From assembly GCA_023451735.1 (NCBI GenBank), contig JAEXYH010000069.1, positions 128,005 to 192,004 of the forward strand: DNA of 64,000 bases, in the 5' to 3' direction. The translations under genes were made by a program, and so were the position numbers. This document shows positions 9,451 to 17,814 of this stretch, one piece after another (within the stretch, counting starts at the first letter, position 1; each line of letters starts with the position of its first letter). The notes below the pieces were generated by a model, which worked only from the letters and a program-made list of their open reading frames with translations, was not told the DNA's origin and did no database searches. The DNA comes from Pseudomonadota bacterium (lineage in GTDB: Bacteria; Pseudomonadota; Alphaproteobacteria; Rhizobiales; Rhizobiaceae).

Positions 9451-9561
9451 TCCCTATTGACCATAAGCGGACAAAGGCGCACTTGAACGCAAAGCTGAGA
9501 ATGTTTATCTTCTTTGGAAGAATTCTAAATTGAGCGCCGCTTGTCGGCCAGGAGCAAGCCC

Positions 9562-10128
9562 ATGTTCATTCAAACGGAAGCCACGCCGAACCCGGCGACC
9601 TTGAAGTTCCTTCCCGGCAAAGTGGTCATGGAGAAGGGCACCGCTGAATTTCGCAATGAAGCCGAGGCCAATGCCTCTCCTCTGGCCGCTCGCCTCTTCA
9701 ATGTTCCAGGCGTCACCGGCGTCTATTTCGGTTACGACTTCATCACCGTCACCAAGTCCGATTCCGAGTGGCAGCACCTGAAGCCTGCCATTCTCGGCTC
9801 GATCATGGAGCATTTCATGTCCGGACAGCCGGTCATGGGTGGTGGTTCCACGATGGCGGAAGATCTCGACGAAGAAGGCGAATTCTTCGACGAAGGCGAC
9901 GAGACGCTGGTCGCGACCATCAAGGAGCTGCTGGAGACGCGTGTTCGCCCGGCTGTGGCGCAGGATGGCGGCGACATCACCTTCAAGGGGTTCAAGGACG
10001 GCACTGTCTACCTGAACATGAAGGGTGCCTGCTCCGGCTGCCCGTCTTCCACGGCAACCCTGAAGCATGGCGTGCAGAACCTGCTCAAGCACTTCGTTCC
10101 CGAAGTGCAGGCGGTTGAGGCTCTCTGA
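9562..10128 (+). CDS. Nfu-type iron-sulfur cluster scaffold/carrier (NifU C-terminal family)
   Basis: 188 residues with two domains: an N-terminal Nfu_N domain ('FIQTEATPNPATLKFLPG', residues 2-19) and a C-terminal NifU-like domain with the cluster-binding CxxC in 'GACSGCPSS'. It carries and delivers 4Fe-4S clusters to apoproteins. Start ATG 9562 follows 'ggagcaagccc'; the TTG at 9541 is rejected. It lies 18 bp upstream of tsaB and is probably cotranscribed. The arrangement Nfu-tsaB-rimI-fur is a rhizobial gene order as I remember it. Confidence 0.92.
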   Translation: MFIQTEATPNPATLKFLPGKVVMEKGTAEFRNEAEANASPLAARLFNVPGVTGVYFGYDFITVTKSDSEWQHLKPAILGSIMEHFMSGQPVMGGGSTMAEDLDEEGEFFDEGDETLVATIKELLETRVRPAVAQDGGDITFKGFKDGTVYLNMKGACSGCPSSTATLKHGVQNLLKHFVPEVQAVEAL

Positions 10129-10146
10129 TACCCGCAAGACCTGTTC

Positions 10147-10785
10147 ATGATCGTTCTCGCTATCGACACTGCAGGCATTGATTGTTCTGCGGCGGTTCTC
10201 GACAGTTCCGCCGGCACGTTGCTGTCCACTGTTTCAGAAGAAATCGGCAAGGGGCATGCTGAACGCCTGATGGCCGTTATCGACCAGGCGCTCGACGAAG
10301 CTGGTATCGAACTTCATTCTGTCGGCAAGATTGCCGTGGTGATCGGCCCTGGCTCCTTCACCGGCATCCGCGTTGGTGTTGCCGCGGCCCGCGGACTGGC
10401 GCTTTCGCTTGGCATCGATTGTGTCGGTGTGTCGACGCTGGAAACACTGGCCGCATCCCATCGGGCGGTCAGCCGTTCCGAAAAGCCGGTTCTCGTTGCC
10501 ATGGATGCCAAGCGCGAGGAAATTTATGCGCAGGCCTTCGGGACGGATGGTTTTCCACTGAATGAGCCTGCGGCCCTGTCCGCAGACGATGTGGACAAGC
10601 TGGCTGCTTCACTGTCGGCGGAGCTGACGGGCTCCTGGGTCGCGAAGGCCGGCGATCGTTTCGATATCGGCATGGTCGCGCGGATCGGCGCCCGAAAGAA
10701 TGCCGCCGGAACCCGGCCGAAACCGCTTTATCTTCGTGGTCCCGATGCGAAACCCCAATTGGGTTTTGCACTGGCGAGAGCATAA
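10147..10785 (+). CDS. tsaB: tRNA threonylcarbamoyladenosine biosynthesis protein TsaB
   Basis: 212 residues with an ASKHA fold: N-terminal 'LAIDTAGIDCSAAV', then 'GPGSFTGIRVGVAAARGLAL' near residue 68, the TsaB signature. TsaB is the non-catalytic partner of TsaD in forming t6A37 on ANN-decoding tRNAs. It begins 18 bp after the Nfu gene and ends 4 bp before the preferred rimI start, suggesting one operon. Confidence 0.93.
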   Translation: MIVLAIDTAGIDCSAAVLDSSAGTLLSTVSEEIGKGHAERLMAVIDQALDEAGIELHSVGKIAVVIGPGSFTGIRVGVAAARGLALSLGIDCVGVSTLETLAASHRAVSRSEKPVLVAMDAKREEIYAQAFGTDGFPLNEPAALSADDVDKLAASLSAELTGSWVAKAGDRFDIGMVARIGARKNAAGTRPKPLYLRGPDAKPQLGFALARA

Positions 10786-10789
10786 GCCG

Positions 10790-11284
10790 ATGTTCGATGA
10801 ATACCTGAGCTGGAAGCCATTTTTCGAGGTCGTGCCGATCGAGGATGAAGATTGCCGCGAGATCTCGGAACTGCATGGCTTGCGCTTCCCGCGCCAGTGG
10901 AGCGACGGTGAGTTCCAGAACCTGCTTCTGCAGCCGAACGTTTTCGGTTTCGTCGCGCGCCAGACCAACGCTTTCTTTTCCAAGCCGTTAGGCGGTTTTG
11001 TCCTCAGCCGTGAGGCAGGCGGCGAAGCGGAGATTCTGACGGTTGCGGTATCGGAGAAATTCGGCCGACAGGGCCTCGGCTGGCGCCTGATGCAGGCGGC
11101 CGTCCGTGAAGCGATTTCGCGCGGCGCCGACAGCATGTTTCTCGAGGTCGAAGCCGAAAATCGTGCCGCCGTCGGGCTCTATGGCAAGCTTGGTTTTGCC
11201 AAGGTGGCCGAGAGGCCGGCATATTACCTGGGCGCGGATGGCCGTCGGACTGCAGCGCTTGTCATGAGCCGCGATCTTCGCTAG
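10790..11284 (+). CDS. rimI: Ribosomal-protein-alanine N-acetyltransferase (GNAT)
   Basis: 164 residues. It has the GNAT motif A 'ILTVAVSEKFGRQGLGWRLM' (R/Q-x-x-G-x-G/A) and the RimI-like 'LEVEAENRAAVGLYGKLGF'. It presumably acetylates the N-terminus of ribosomal protein S18. Start ATG 10790, 4 bp after tsaB, is preferred to ATG 10700, which would overlap tsaB by 86 bases. The tsaB-rimI pairing supports the name. Confidence 0.88.
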   Translation: MFDEYLSWKPFFEVVPIEDEDCREISELHGLRFPRQWSDGEFQNLLLQPNVFGFVARQTNAFFSKPLGGFVLSREAGGEAEILTVAVSEKFGRQGLGWRLMQAAVREAISRGADSMFLEVEAENRAAVGLYGKLGFAKVAERPAYYLGADGRRTAALVMSRDLR

Positions 11285-11323
11285 TCCCTCAGCATACGTG
11301 AATATTTCGAAGGCCAGAACGTC

Positions 11324-11752
11324 ATGACAGACCTTTCCAAGACACTGGAAGAGTTGTGTGCCGAAAAGGGCATGCGCATGACGGATCAGCGCCGGGTCAT
11401 CGCCCGTATTCTGCAGGATTCCGACGATCATCCGGATGTCGAGGAGCTTTATCGCCGCTCCTCCAAGGTTGACCCGCGCATCTCTATTTCGACGGTCTAT
11501 CGAACGGTCAAGCTGTTCGAAGACGAGGGAATCATTGAACGTCACGATTTTCGTGACGGCCGCTCGCGTTATGAAACGGTGCCGGAAGAGCATCACGATC
11601 ATATGATCGATCTGAACACCGGCAATGTCATCGAGTTCCAGTCCGCCGAGATCGAAGCCCTGCAGGAGCGTATCGCCCGTGAGCTTGGCTTCCGGCTGGT
11701 CGGCCACCGGCTCGAGCTTTACGGCATCCCGCTCGACAAGAACGATGATTGA
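11324..11752 (+). CDS. fur: Fur-family metalloregulator (rhizobial Fur/Mur)
   Basis: 142 residues. Winged-helix domain with 'MRMTDQRRVIARIL' and 'ISISTVYRTVKLFEDEGII', followed by the metal-binding dimerisation part with 'HHDHMIDLNTGNVIEF'. In canonical Fur a structural zinc CxxC follows that HHDH; here it is 'DLNTG', with no cysteine pair. In rhizobia the orthologue at this locus (as remembered, next to rimI and olsA) is Mur, which answers to manganese and represses sitABCD/mntH. The manganese role is therefore inferred from context. Confidence 0.88.
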   Translation: MTDLSKTLEELCAEKGMRMTDQRRVIARILQDSDDHPDVEELYRRSSKVDPRISISTVYRTVKLFEDEGIIERHDFRDGRSRYETVPEEHHDHMIDLNTGNVIEFQSAEIEALQERIARELGFRLVGHRLELYGIPLDKNDD

Positions 11753-11775
11753 GTGGAACCCGTAAGGATACCCCA

Positions 11776-12579
11776 GTGATCACCTCCATCCGGATCGGCC
11801 TTGTTGTCGTCTGTCTCGTGATCGTCACGCTGGTGCTGCTTCCGTTTCAGCTCGTGGGTCTCGCCTTCGACTGGAAGATCCGTCGTCATGTACCGCGCTT
11901 GTGGCATCGTTCTGCCTGCTGGCTGCTTGGTATCCGTATCAACGTTCACGGCCATCTGGAGCGTCGCCGACCGCTGATGCTCGCATCGAATCATGCTTCC
12001 TGGAAGGATATTCTCGTCCTCGGGGCGGTGGCCGATGTCGTCTACATCGCCAAGGCCGAGGTCGCCAACTGGCCGGTCTTCGGCATTCTCGCCAGGCTGC
12101 AGAAGACCATTTTTGTCGTGCGGGAAGAGAAGCGCCGCACCGGTGAACAGGTCAACGAGATCGCCGCACGCATGAATGCTGGCGAGATCGTCGTGCTTTT
12201 CCCCGAAGGCACGACGTCGGACGGCAACAGGCTGCTGGAGGTGAAATCTTCGCTGTTTGGGGCCGCTGCTGCGGCAGTGCCTCACACGCCTGATGGCGTT
12301 GTGCACGTTCAGCCGGTCTCGATCGCCTATACCCGCGTCCACGGGATGGCGATGGGAAGGTTCCACCGCCCGCTTGCGGCATGGCCGGGCGATATCGAGT
12401 TGATGCCGCATCTCATGGGCGTGCTGAAGGAAGGTGCGCTCGATGTGGATGTGGCTTTCGGCGACACGGTCGATTTTCGCACCGGCGACAATCGCAAGCA
12501 TCTGAGCCAGAATATCACCGCCCAGCTCCGTCGCATGCTGATCCGGCATTTGCGGCAGAGGGAATATGATGCGGGGTGA
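11776..12579 (+). CDS. olsA: PlsC-type acyltransferase, probable lyso-ornithine lipid O-acyltransferase OlsA
   Basis: 267 residues with an N-terminal membrane helix and PlsC motifs 'SNHASWKDILVL' (HX4D) and 'FPEGTTSDG'. PlsC enzymes acylate lysophosphatidate. In Sinorhizobium the homologue at this exact position, between fur/mur and miaB, is OlsA, as I recall, which completes ornithine lipid. So either substrate is possible, and the locus favours OlsA. Start GTG 11776 is chosen because 'gtaaggatacccca' places AAGGA at good spacing; the TTG at 11749 would overlap the fur stop. Confidence 0.75.
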   Translation: MITSIRIGLVVVCLVIVTLVLLPFQLVGLAFDWKIRRHVPRLWHRSACWLLGIRINVHGHLERRRPLMLASNHASWKDILVLGAVADVVYIAKAEVANWPVFGILARLQKTIFVVREEKRRTGEQVNEIAARMNAGEIVVLFPEGTTSDGNRLLEVKSSLFGAAAAAVPHTPDGVVHVQPVSIAYTRVHGMAMGRFHRPLAAWPGDIELMPHLMGVLKEGALDVDVAFGDTVDFRTGDNRKHLSQNITAQLRRMLIRHLRQREYDAG

Positions 12580-12737
12580 GTGCCGTGTTTCACGCACGTC
12601 TCTCGCATGCAGACAGGCGGTTGCGCCAACCGGGGAAGCGATTGCAGGTGTGTGTTTGGATCCTTGGAGGGCACACACCAATCCCGCCCCCGCGCAGCAC
12701 GCTGCCGTGGTTGTCAAAGATCATTCCGGAGAAGCAC

Positions 12738-12790
12738 ACGCATATGCGGAACCTCTATGGAATTTAAAATGCGGCTCCGCATATGCGTGG
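12738..12790. repeat. Perfect 14-bp inverted repeat (long hairpin)
   Basis: CACGCATATGCGGA at 12738-12751 and its exact reverse complement at 12777-12790, separated by 25 bases. There is no T-tract, so it is not a simple terminator. It lies about 160 bp beyond the olsA stop. Confidence 0.8.
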
Positions 12791-13168
12791 CCCTCGGCGT
12801 TTTCTCGGGACTTCCGGTCCCTACAGGTGATCCTCTCGCCTCGCTGCATGTGGTTTCCCACACTTGGACGGCTCAACCGAACCCGGCATGGCTGTCAGGG
12901 GGAGGCTTGATAGGAGAGCTGAGGTTTTGACGCCATCCCCTCCATGATTCACCCCTTCCGTTCTTGCCGCACGTTACGGTTAAAACGAAAGCGCCGGCTC
13001 CCACCTGCCCGCGAACGTCTCGCGAAACACTCCGGCGATGGAGGCAGGGGGATTGTAGACATGGGTTGGGAAAGCGGGGATGAAGTTTGGTGTAAGGGAT
13101 TGTTTTTGTTTGAGGGGAGGCGTGACTTCGTCCCCATGGTAATGAGCTTGCTGATGGAAAATTGGGAA

Positions 13169-13321
13169 GCTTGTGCTTGGATCCTCGGGTCAAGCCCGAG
13201 GATGACCAAGGAGAGGTGGAGTCAAGCTGCCACAAGCAACGAAACGACGCGACGTCGCGTCAGGCACCGGCTCGCACCCCCTCAGCTCCGTCATCCTCGG
13301 GCCGAGGATCCAGACGCAAGC
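13169..13321. repeat. Facing pair of 'ggatcctcggg...cccgaggatgac' intergenic repeats
   Basis: Left copy at 13169-13207 contains 'tggatcctcgggtcaagccc' and then 'gaggatgacc', itself a palindrome. Right copy at 13290-13321 is an inverted, shortened version, 'gtcatcctcgggccgaggat' then 'ccagacgcaagc'. The outer ends 'gcttg' and 'caagc' are also inverted. This element type is common between genes in rhizobia; that statement is from memory. Confidence 0.75.
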
Positions 13322-13515
13322 CCTAAACCCCAGGATTGACGGCGCACAAGTGGGCCAACATCCATGCTCGCATGGCGGGATATGTCTACATCATTACCAA
13401 GCACAGGCACGGAACCCCGATATCGGCGTGACGGCAGATCTTGAGTGACGATCCGGCTGCATCGTAAACCCGCTGGAGGCTTCATTTCCGCCCCTTCTTG
13501 CGGTAAGGAAGCGGC

Positions 13516-14940
13516 ATGAACGAACATGTCTCCATTCCCGCGTCGGCCGATGACGCCGCTCACTGTCCGGACAGCCGTCCCAACACCCGCAAGGTCTTCA
13601 TCAAGACCTACGGCTGTCAGATGAATGTTTACGATTCCACCCGCATGGGCGACGCGCTTGCGGGCGAGGGATATGTGATGACGGAAGACATGGGGGAGGC
13701 GGACCTCGTCCTGCTCAACACCTGTCATATCCGCGAAAAGGCGGCAGAAAAGGTTTATTCGGCGCTTGGCCGCCTGCGTGACATGAAGAAGGAACGCGCC
13801 GCCGAAGGCCGGGAGTTCATGATCGGCGTTGCCGGCTGCGTGGCGCAGGCCGAAGGCGAAGAGATCATTCGCCGCGCACCGGCCGTAGACGTGGTCATCG
13901 GTCCGCAAACCTATCACCGCCTGCCGGACGCCTTGAGAAAGGCGCGCGGGGGCGAGCGCGTCGTTGATACGGAATATGCCGTCGAGGACAAGTTCGAGCA
14001 TCTCCCGGCAACGGAAAAGAAGGTCATTCGCTCGCGCGGTGTGACCTCGTTTCTGACCGTACAGGAAGGCTGCGACAAGTTCTGCACCTTCTGTGTCGTG
14101 CCTTACACGCGCGGCTCGGAAGTGTCCCGGCCGGTCGGCCAGATCGTCGACGAGGCAAAGCGGCTTGTGGATGCCGGCGTGCGCGAAATCACGCTGCTTG
14201 GCCAGAACGTCAATGCCTGGCGCTCGCAAGACGAGAAGGGCGCGGCACTCGGCCTTGCCGACCTGCTCTACCGTCTGGCCGATATCCCCGGACTTGCTCG
14301 CTTGCGTTATACAACCAGCCATCCCCGCGACATGGACGACCGGCTGATCGAGGCACATCGCGATCTGCGCAATCTCATGCCCTATCTGCATTTGCCGGTT
14401 CAGTCTGGTTCCGACCGTATCCTGAAGGCGATGAACCGCCGCCACACAGGCGCTGAATATCTGCGGCTGATTGAGCGTATCCGTGCAGCTCGTCCCGATA
14501 TCGCAATGTCGGGCGACTTCATCGTCGGTTTCCCCGGTGAGACGGATCAGGATTTCGAAGACACGCTGAGAATTGTCGAAGAGGTCAACTACGCCTCGGC
14601 CTTCTCGTTCAAATATTCGAGCCGTCCGGGCACGCCGGGTGCAGACTTGGCCGATCATGTAGCCGAAGAGGTCAAGACCGAGCGGCTGGAACGTCTTCAG
14701 GCCCTGCTCTTGAAACAGCAGTCCGAATTTGCCACATCCTGTGTCGGAAAGACCATCGATCTGCTCCTGGAAAAGCCCGGCCGCATGCCCGGACAGGTGA
14801 TCGGACGTTCTCCGTGGCTGCAATCCGTGAATGTTGATGCAAAAACATCGCAAATCGGTGAGATTATCAGTGTACGAATCATCGGCACCGGTCCGAACAG
14901 CTTGTTTGCCGAGCGGACAGAGAGTTTAATCGGGGTCTAA
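13516..14940 (+). CDS. miaB: tRNA-2-methylthio-N6-isopentenyladenosine synthase
   Basis: 474 residues, three domains: N-terminal UPF0004 with the auxiliary cluster cysteines ('YGCQMNVYDS', 'NTCHIREKA', 'GVAGCVAQAEG'), a radical-SAM core with CxxxCxxC ('GCDKFCTFCVVPYTRG') near residue 180, and a C-terminal TRAM domain. It methylthiolates i6A37 in tRNAs. It heads the miaB-phoH-ybeY-corC-lnt run, an order also seen in E. coli (miaB-ybeZYX-lnt). Start ATG 13516 follows 'ggtaaggaagcggc'. Confidence 0.97.
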   Translation: MNEHVSIPASADDAAHCPDSRPNTRKVFIKTYGCQMNVYDSTRMGDALAGEGYVMTEDMGEADLVLLNTCHIREKAAEKVYSALGRLRDMKKERAAEGREFMIGVAGCVAQAEGEEIIRRAPAVDVVIGPQTYHRLPDALRKARGGERVVDTEYAVEDKFEHLPATEKKVIRSRGVTSFLTVQEGCDKFCTFCVVPYTRGSEVSRPVGQIVDEAKRLVDAGVREITLLGQNVNAWRSQDEKGAALGLADLLYRLADIPGLARLRYTTSHPRDMDDRLIEAHRDLRNLMPYLHLPVQSGSDRILKAMNRRHTGAEYLRLIERIRAARPDIAMSGDFIVGFPGETDQDFEDTLRIVEEVNYASAFSFKYSSRPGTPGADLADHVAEEVKTERLERLQALLLKQQSEFATSCVGKTIDLLLEKPGRMPGQVIGRSPWLQSVNVDAKTSQIGEIISVRIIGTGPNSLFAERTESLIGV

Positions 14941-14963
14941 TTCAAGTTGAGGAGCTTGCTTAC

Positions 14964-16022
14964 TTGAACGCATCAGAACTGGTTTCTTCGACAGCGCGCC
15001 AACCCAAATCCGCAGCGACCGACGCCAACCACTTCGTCTTGACGTTCGAGAACAACAGGCTAGCCAGCGAGCTTTTCGGTCAGTTCGACCAGAACCTCAA
15101 GCTTCTCGAACAGCGGCTCAATGTAGATGCCCGTCCGCGCGGCAACTCGGTTTCCATTTCCGGGGATGTCGTTGCCACCAATCAGGCAAGGCGAGCGCTG
15201 GATTTCCTGTATGAACGTCTGCAGAAAGGCGGCTCGGTGGAAGCTTCCGACGTCGAAGGTGCGATCCGCATGGCGCAGGCCGCCGACGACCAGTTGTCGC
15301 TGCCGACGCTGGAGCGCAAGGCAAAGCTTTCCATGGCGCAGATTTCCACCCGCAAGAAGACAATTCAGGCGCGTACCCCCACGCAGGACGCCTATATGCG
15401 GGCCCTTGAGCGTGCCGAACTCGTCTTCGGCGTAGGTCCGGCCGGTACCGGCAAGACTTATCTGGCTTGCGCGCATGCCGCGCAGCTTCTGGAGCGTGGT
15501 GCAGTCGACAAGATCATTCTCACACGTCCGGCCGTCGAGGCTGGCGAGCGCCTCGGCTTCCTGCCGGGCGACATGAAGGAAAAGGTCGATCCCTATCTGC
15601 GCCCGCTTTATGACGCGCTTTACGACATGATTCCGGCCGACAAGGTTGACCGCGCGATCACCGCCGGCGTCATCGAGATCGCGCCGCTCGCCTTCATGCG
15701 CGGCCGCACGCTGCAAAATGCCGCGATCATTCTCGACGAGGCCCAGAACACGACATCGATGCAGATGAAGATGTTCCTGACCCGTCTCGGCGAGAACGGC
15801 CGGATGATCATCACCGGTGACCCGAGCCAGGTCGATTTGCCGCGCGGCGTCAAATCCGGTCTGGTCGAAGCCCTGCAGATCCTCAAGGGCGTCGAGGGCA
15901 TCTCGGTCGTCCGCTTCAAGGATACCGATGTCGTTCGCCACCCGCTGGTCGGCCGCATCGTCAGGGCCTATGACGCGCAATATGCCGTCCATGAGGAAAG
16001 CGAGGAAGCTCTCGACCGGTAA
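14964..16022 (+). CDS. phoH: PhoH-family ATPase (YbeZ-like)
   Basis: 352 residues. Walker A 'GPAGTGKTYLA' lies near residue 157, Walker B 'AIILDEAQNTT' near residue 255, and an N-terminal KH-like/NYN-adjacent region precedes them. PhoH/YbeZ is an ATPase linked to RNA metabolism and partners with YbeY, encoded just downstream. Start TTG 14964 is used: it follows 'gttgaggagcttgcttac', and no ATG precedes the conserved region. It starts 23 bp after miaB and ends 21 bp before ybeY. Confidence 0.93.
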   Translation: MNASELVSSTARQPKSAATDANHFVLTFENNRLASELFGQFDQNLKLLEQRLNVDARPRGNSVSISGDVVATNQARRALDFLYERLQKGGSVEASDVEGAIRMAQAADDQLSLPTLERKAKLSMAQISTRKKTIQARTPTQDAYMRALERAELVFGVGPAGTGKTYLACAHAAQLLERGAVDKIILTRPAVEAGERLGFLPGDMKEKVDPYLRPLYDALYDMIPADKVDRAITAGVIEIAPLAFMRGRTLQNAAIILDEAQNTTSMQMKMFLTRLGENGRMIITGDPSQVDLPRGVKSGLVEALQILKGVEGISVVRFKDTDVVRHPLVGRIVRAYDAQYAVHEESEEALDR

Positions 16023-16043
16023 TATCGGTCGGGCTCACCATTC

Positions 16044-16553
16044 ATGCCCGAACTCGACATACAAATCAGCGTGGAAGACGGCGGCTGGCCGGATGAGGCC
16101 GTATTGGCCTCTCTGGCAAGCCGCGTGCTGGGCGCTGCCGCGGACTATCTTGCCCGCGAAGAGGAACAACCCTTCCCGAAAATGGCGTCGGAACTGTCTC
16201 TGGTCTTCACCAACGACGATTCCATTCAGGAAATTAACGCCGAGTGGCGGGATCAGGACAAGCCGACCAACGTCTTGTCTTTCCCCGCTTTTCCGCTTGA
16301 ACCCGGTAGCATGCCCGGCCCCATGCTGGGCGATATCGTGGTTGCACGAGAAACTGTCGAGCGCGAGGCGGTTGATCTCGACAAGACTTTCGACGATCAT
16401 CTGACCCATCTGCTTGTCCATGGTTTCCTCCATTTGTTCGGCTACGACCATATGGAAAAGGACGAAGCGGAAGAGATGGAAGCACTTGAGACTCGCATTT
16501 TGGCCGGTCTCGGCCTATCTGACCCCTATGCGGGGCAGGACCCGTTAATGTAG
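16044..16553 (+). CDS. ybeY: Endoribonuclease YbeY
   Basis: 169 residues with the family zinc motif 'HGFLHLFGYDH' (H-x3-H-x5-H) near residue 131. It is a metal-dependent RNase required for 16S rRNA 3'-end maturation and ribosome quality control. It lies between phoH and corC, starting 21 bp after phoH; corC begins 9 bp after its stop. Confidence 0.96.
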   Translation: MPELDIQISVEDGGWPDEAVLASLASRVLGAAADYLAREEEQPFPKMASELSLVFTNDDSIQEINAEWRDQDKPTNVLSFPAFPLEPGSMPGPMLGDIVVARETVEREAVDLDKTFDDHLTHLLVHGFLHLFGYDHMEKDEAEEMEALETRILAGLGLSDPYAGQDPLM

Positions 16554-16562
16554 TTTGGAACA

Positions 16563-17738
16563 ATGAACGATTATTCGAGCAATGTCGCCCGAGAGGGCAA
16601 GGACAGTTCGGACTCACCCTCGTCGGACGAGGGCAGTAGTTCGGCGAGGTCCGAACATCACCCAAAATCCCACAACTCCTTCTGGTCGAGGGCCGTGCGC
16701 CTTCTCAGACCATCGCAGGGCGAACAGCTCCGTGAGGATCTCGCCGATGCGTTGATGACAGATACCAATGTCAGCAACGCGTTTTCGCCCGACGAACGGG
16801 CGATGCTGCACAATATCCTCCGCTTCCGCGAAGTCCGCGTCGAGGACATCATGGTCCCGCGCGCCGATATCGAGGCCGTGGACATGAACATGACCATCGG
16901 CGAGCTGATGATCCATTTCGAGGAGACCGGTCGCTCGCGCATGCCGGTCTATAGCGACAATCTCGACGATGCCCGTGGCTTCGTCCACATTCGCGACCTC
17001 TTGTCCTATCTGGCCAAACAGGCCCGCAACAAGCGACGCGTCGGTGCCAAGGCTTCGACGGTTCAGATCAGTGTGGCCGTCAACGGTGCCGAAAAGCCGA
17101 CTCGAACACCCAAGGCCGCCTTTGACCTTGGACGGGTCAATCTCGAGCAGACGGTTGCGGAAGCGGGCCTCGTTCGCAAACTGCTTTTCGTACCGCCCTC
17201 CATGCTCGCCTCCGATCTGTTGCGCAGCATGCAGGCTGCCCGTACGCAGATGGCTCTGGTCATCGACGAATATGGCGGAACCGACGGTCTCGTGTCCCAT
17301 GAGGATATCGTCGAAATGGTTATCGGCGATGTCGAGGATGAACACGACAATGAAGAAGTGATGTTCTCCAAGACTGCGGACGACGTATTCGTTGCCGACG
17401 CCCGCATTGAGCTGGAAGAAATCTCGCAGGCCATAGGCCCGGACTTCGACGTTCGCGACCGGATCGAGGATGTCGATACTCTCGGCGGCCTGATCTTCTC
17501 GGCGCTCGGCCGTATTCCCGTGCGCGGTGAAGTGGTTCAGGCTGTGCCGGGCTTCGAGTTTCAGATCCTGGATGCCGATCCGCGCCGCATCAAGCGCGTC
17601 AAGATCCTGCGCAAACGCGCCCTTGCGCGCCGCCGTCACGTAAAGGGAGAAGGCGATGCCTTGATCGTCGCCCCTGCCCAACCGGCAGCACTTCTTCCAC
17701 CGCCTCCCGAAACCGGTTCCGCACGCACGGAAGCCTGA
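16563..17738 (+). CDS. corC: CorC/TlyC-family CBS-domain protein
   Basis: 391 residues. No membrane helices are evident. The order is an N-terminal acidic/Ser-rich tail, two CBS domains ('VRVEDIMVPRADIEAVDMNM' near residue 95 and 'MALVIDEYGGTDGLVSHEDI' near 230), then a C-terminal CorC_HlyC domain ('VRGEVVQAVPGFEFQILDAD'). It is usually annotated as a magnesium/cobalt efflux or 'hemolysin' protein. The context ybeY-corC-lnt matches E. coli ybeY-ybeX-lnt, so YbeX, which has ribosome-related roles, is its closest functional analogue. Confidence 0.9.
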   Translation: MNDYSSNVAREGKDSSDSPSSDEGSSSARSEHHPKSHNSFWSRAVRLLRPSQGEQLREDLADALMTDTNVSNAFSPDERAMLHNILRFREVRVEDIMVPRADIEAVDMNMTIGELMIHFEETGRSRMPVYSDNLDDARGFVHIRDLLSYLAKQARNKRRVGAKASTVQISVAVNGAEKPTRTPKAAFDLGRVNLEQTVAEAGLVRKLLFVPPSMLASDLLRSMQAARTQMALVIDEYGGTDGLVSHEDIVEMVIGDVEDEHDNEEVMFSKTADDVFVADARIELEEISQAIGPDFDVRDRIEDVDTLGGLIFSALGRIPVRGEVVQAVPGFEFQILDADPRRIKRVKILRKRALARRRHVKGEGDALIVAPAQPAALLPPPPETGSARTEA

Positions 17739-17760
17739 TCCATCAGCCCGCCCCGCGACA

Positions 17761-17789
17761 GGGCGCAGTTTTTTTGAAACACTGCGCCC
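17761..17789 (+). terminator. Hairpin between corC and lnt
   Basis: Perfect 9-bp stem GGGCGCAGT / ACTGCGCCC with an 11-base T/A-rich loop. No T-tract follows, so it may attenuate or stabilise rather than fully terminate; lnt begins 25 bp downstream. Confidence 0.4.
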
Positions 17790-17814
17790 CTGATTCGGGA
17801 AAAAGGGGACTGTC

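Larger units (their letters stand above)
12580..13515. other. 936-bp intergenic interval rich in inverted repeats, no credible gene
   Basis: Short ORFs of up to 131 codons exist on both strands, but they have no recognisable domain and run through the inverted repeats. One frame reads 'ILGSSPRMT', the familiar translation of a rhizobial intergenic repeat. The interval holds a perfect 14-bp inverted repeat (12738-12790), a pair of facing 'ggatcctcggg' elements (13169 and 13290), and presumably the miaB promoter near its right end. Confidence 0.6.

Noticed and set aside
12944..13339. 131-codon ORF in the olsA-miaB interval
   Set aside because: It reads through the intergenic repeat ('ILGSSPRMT') and has no domain or ribosome-binding site worth the name.
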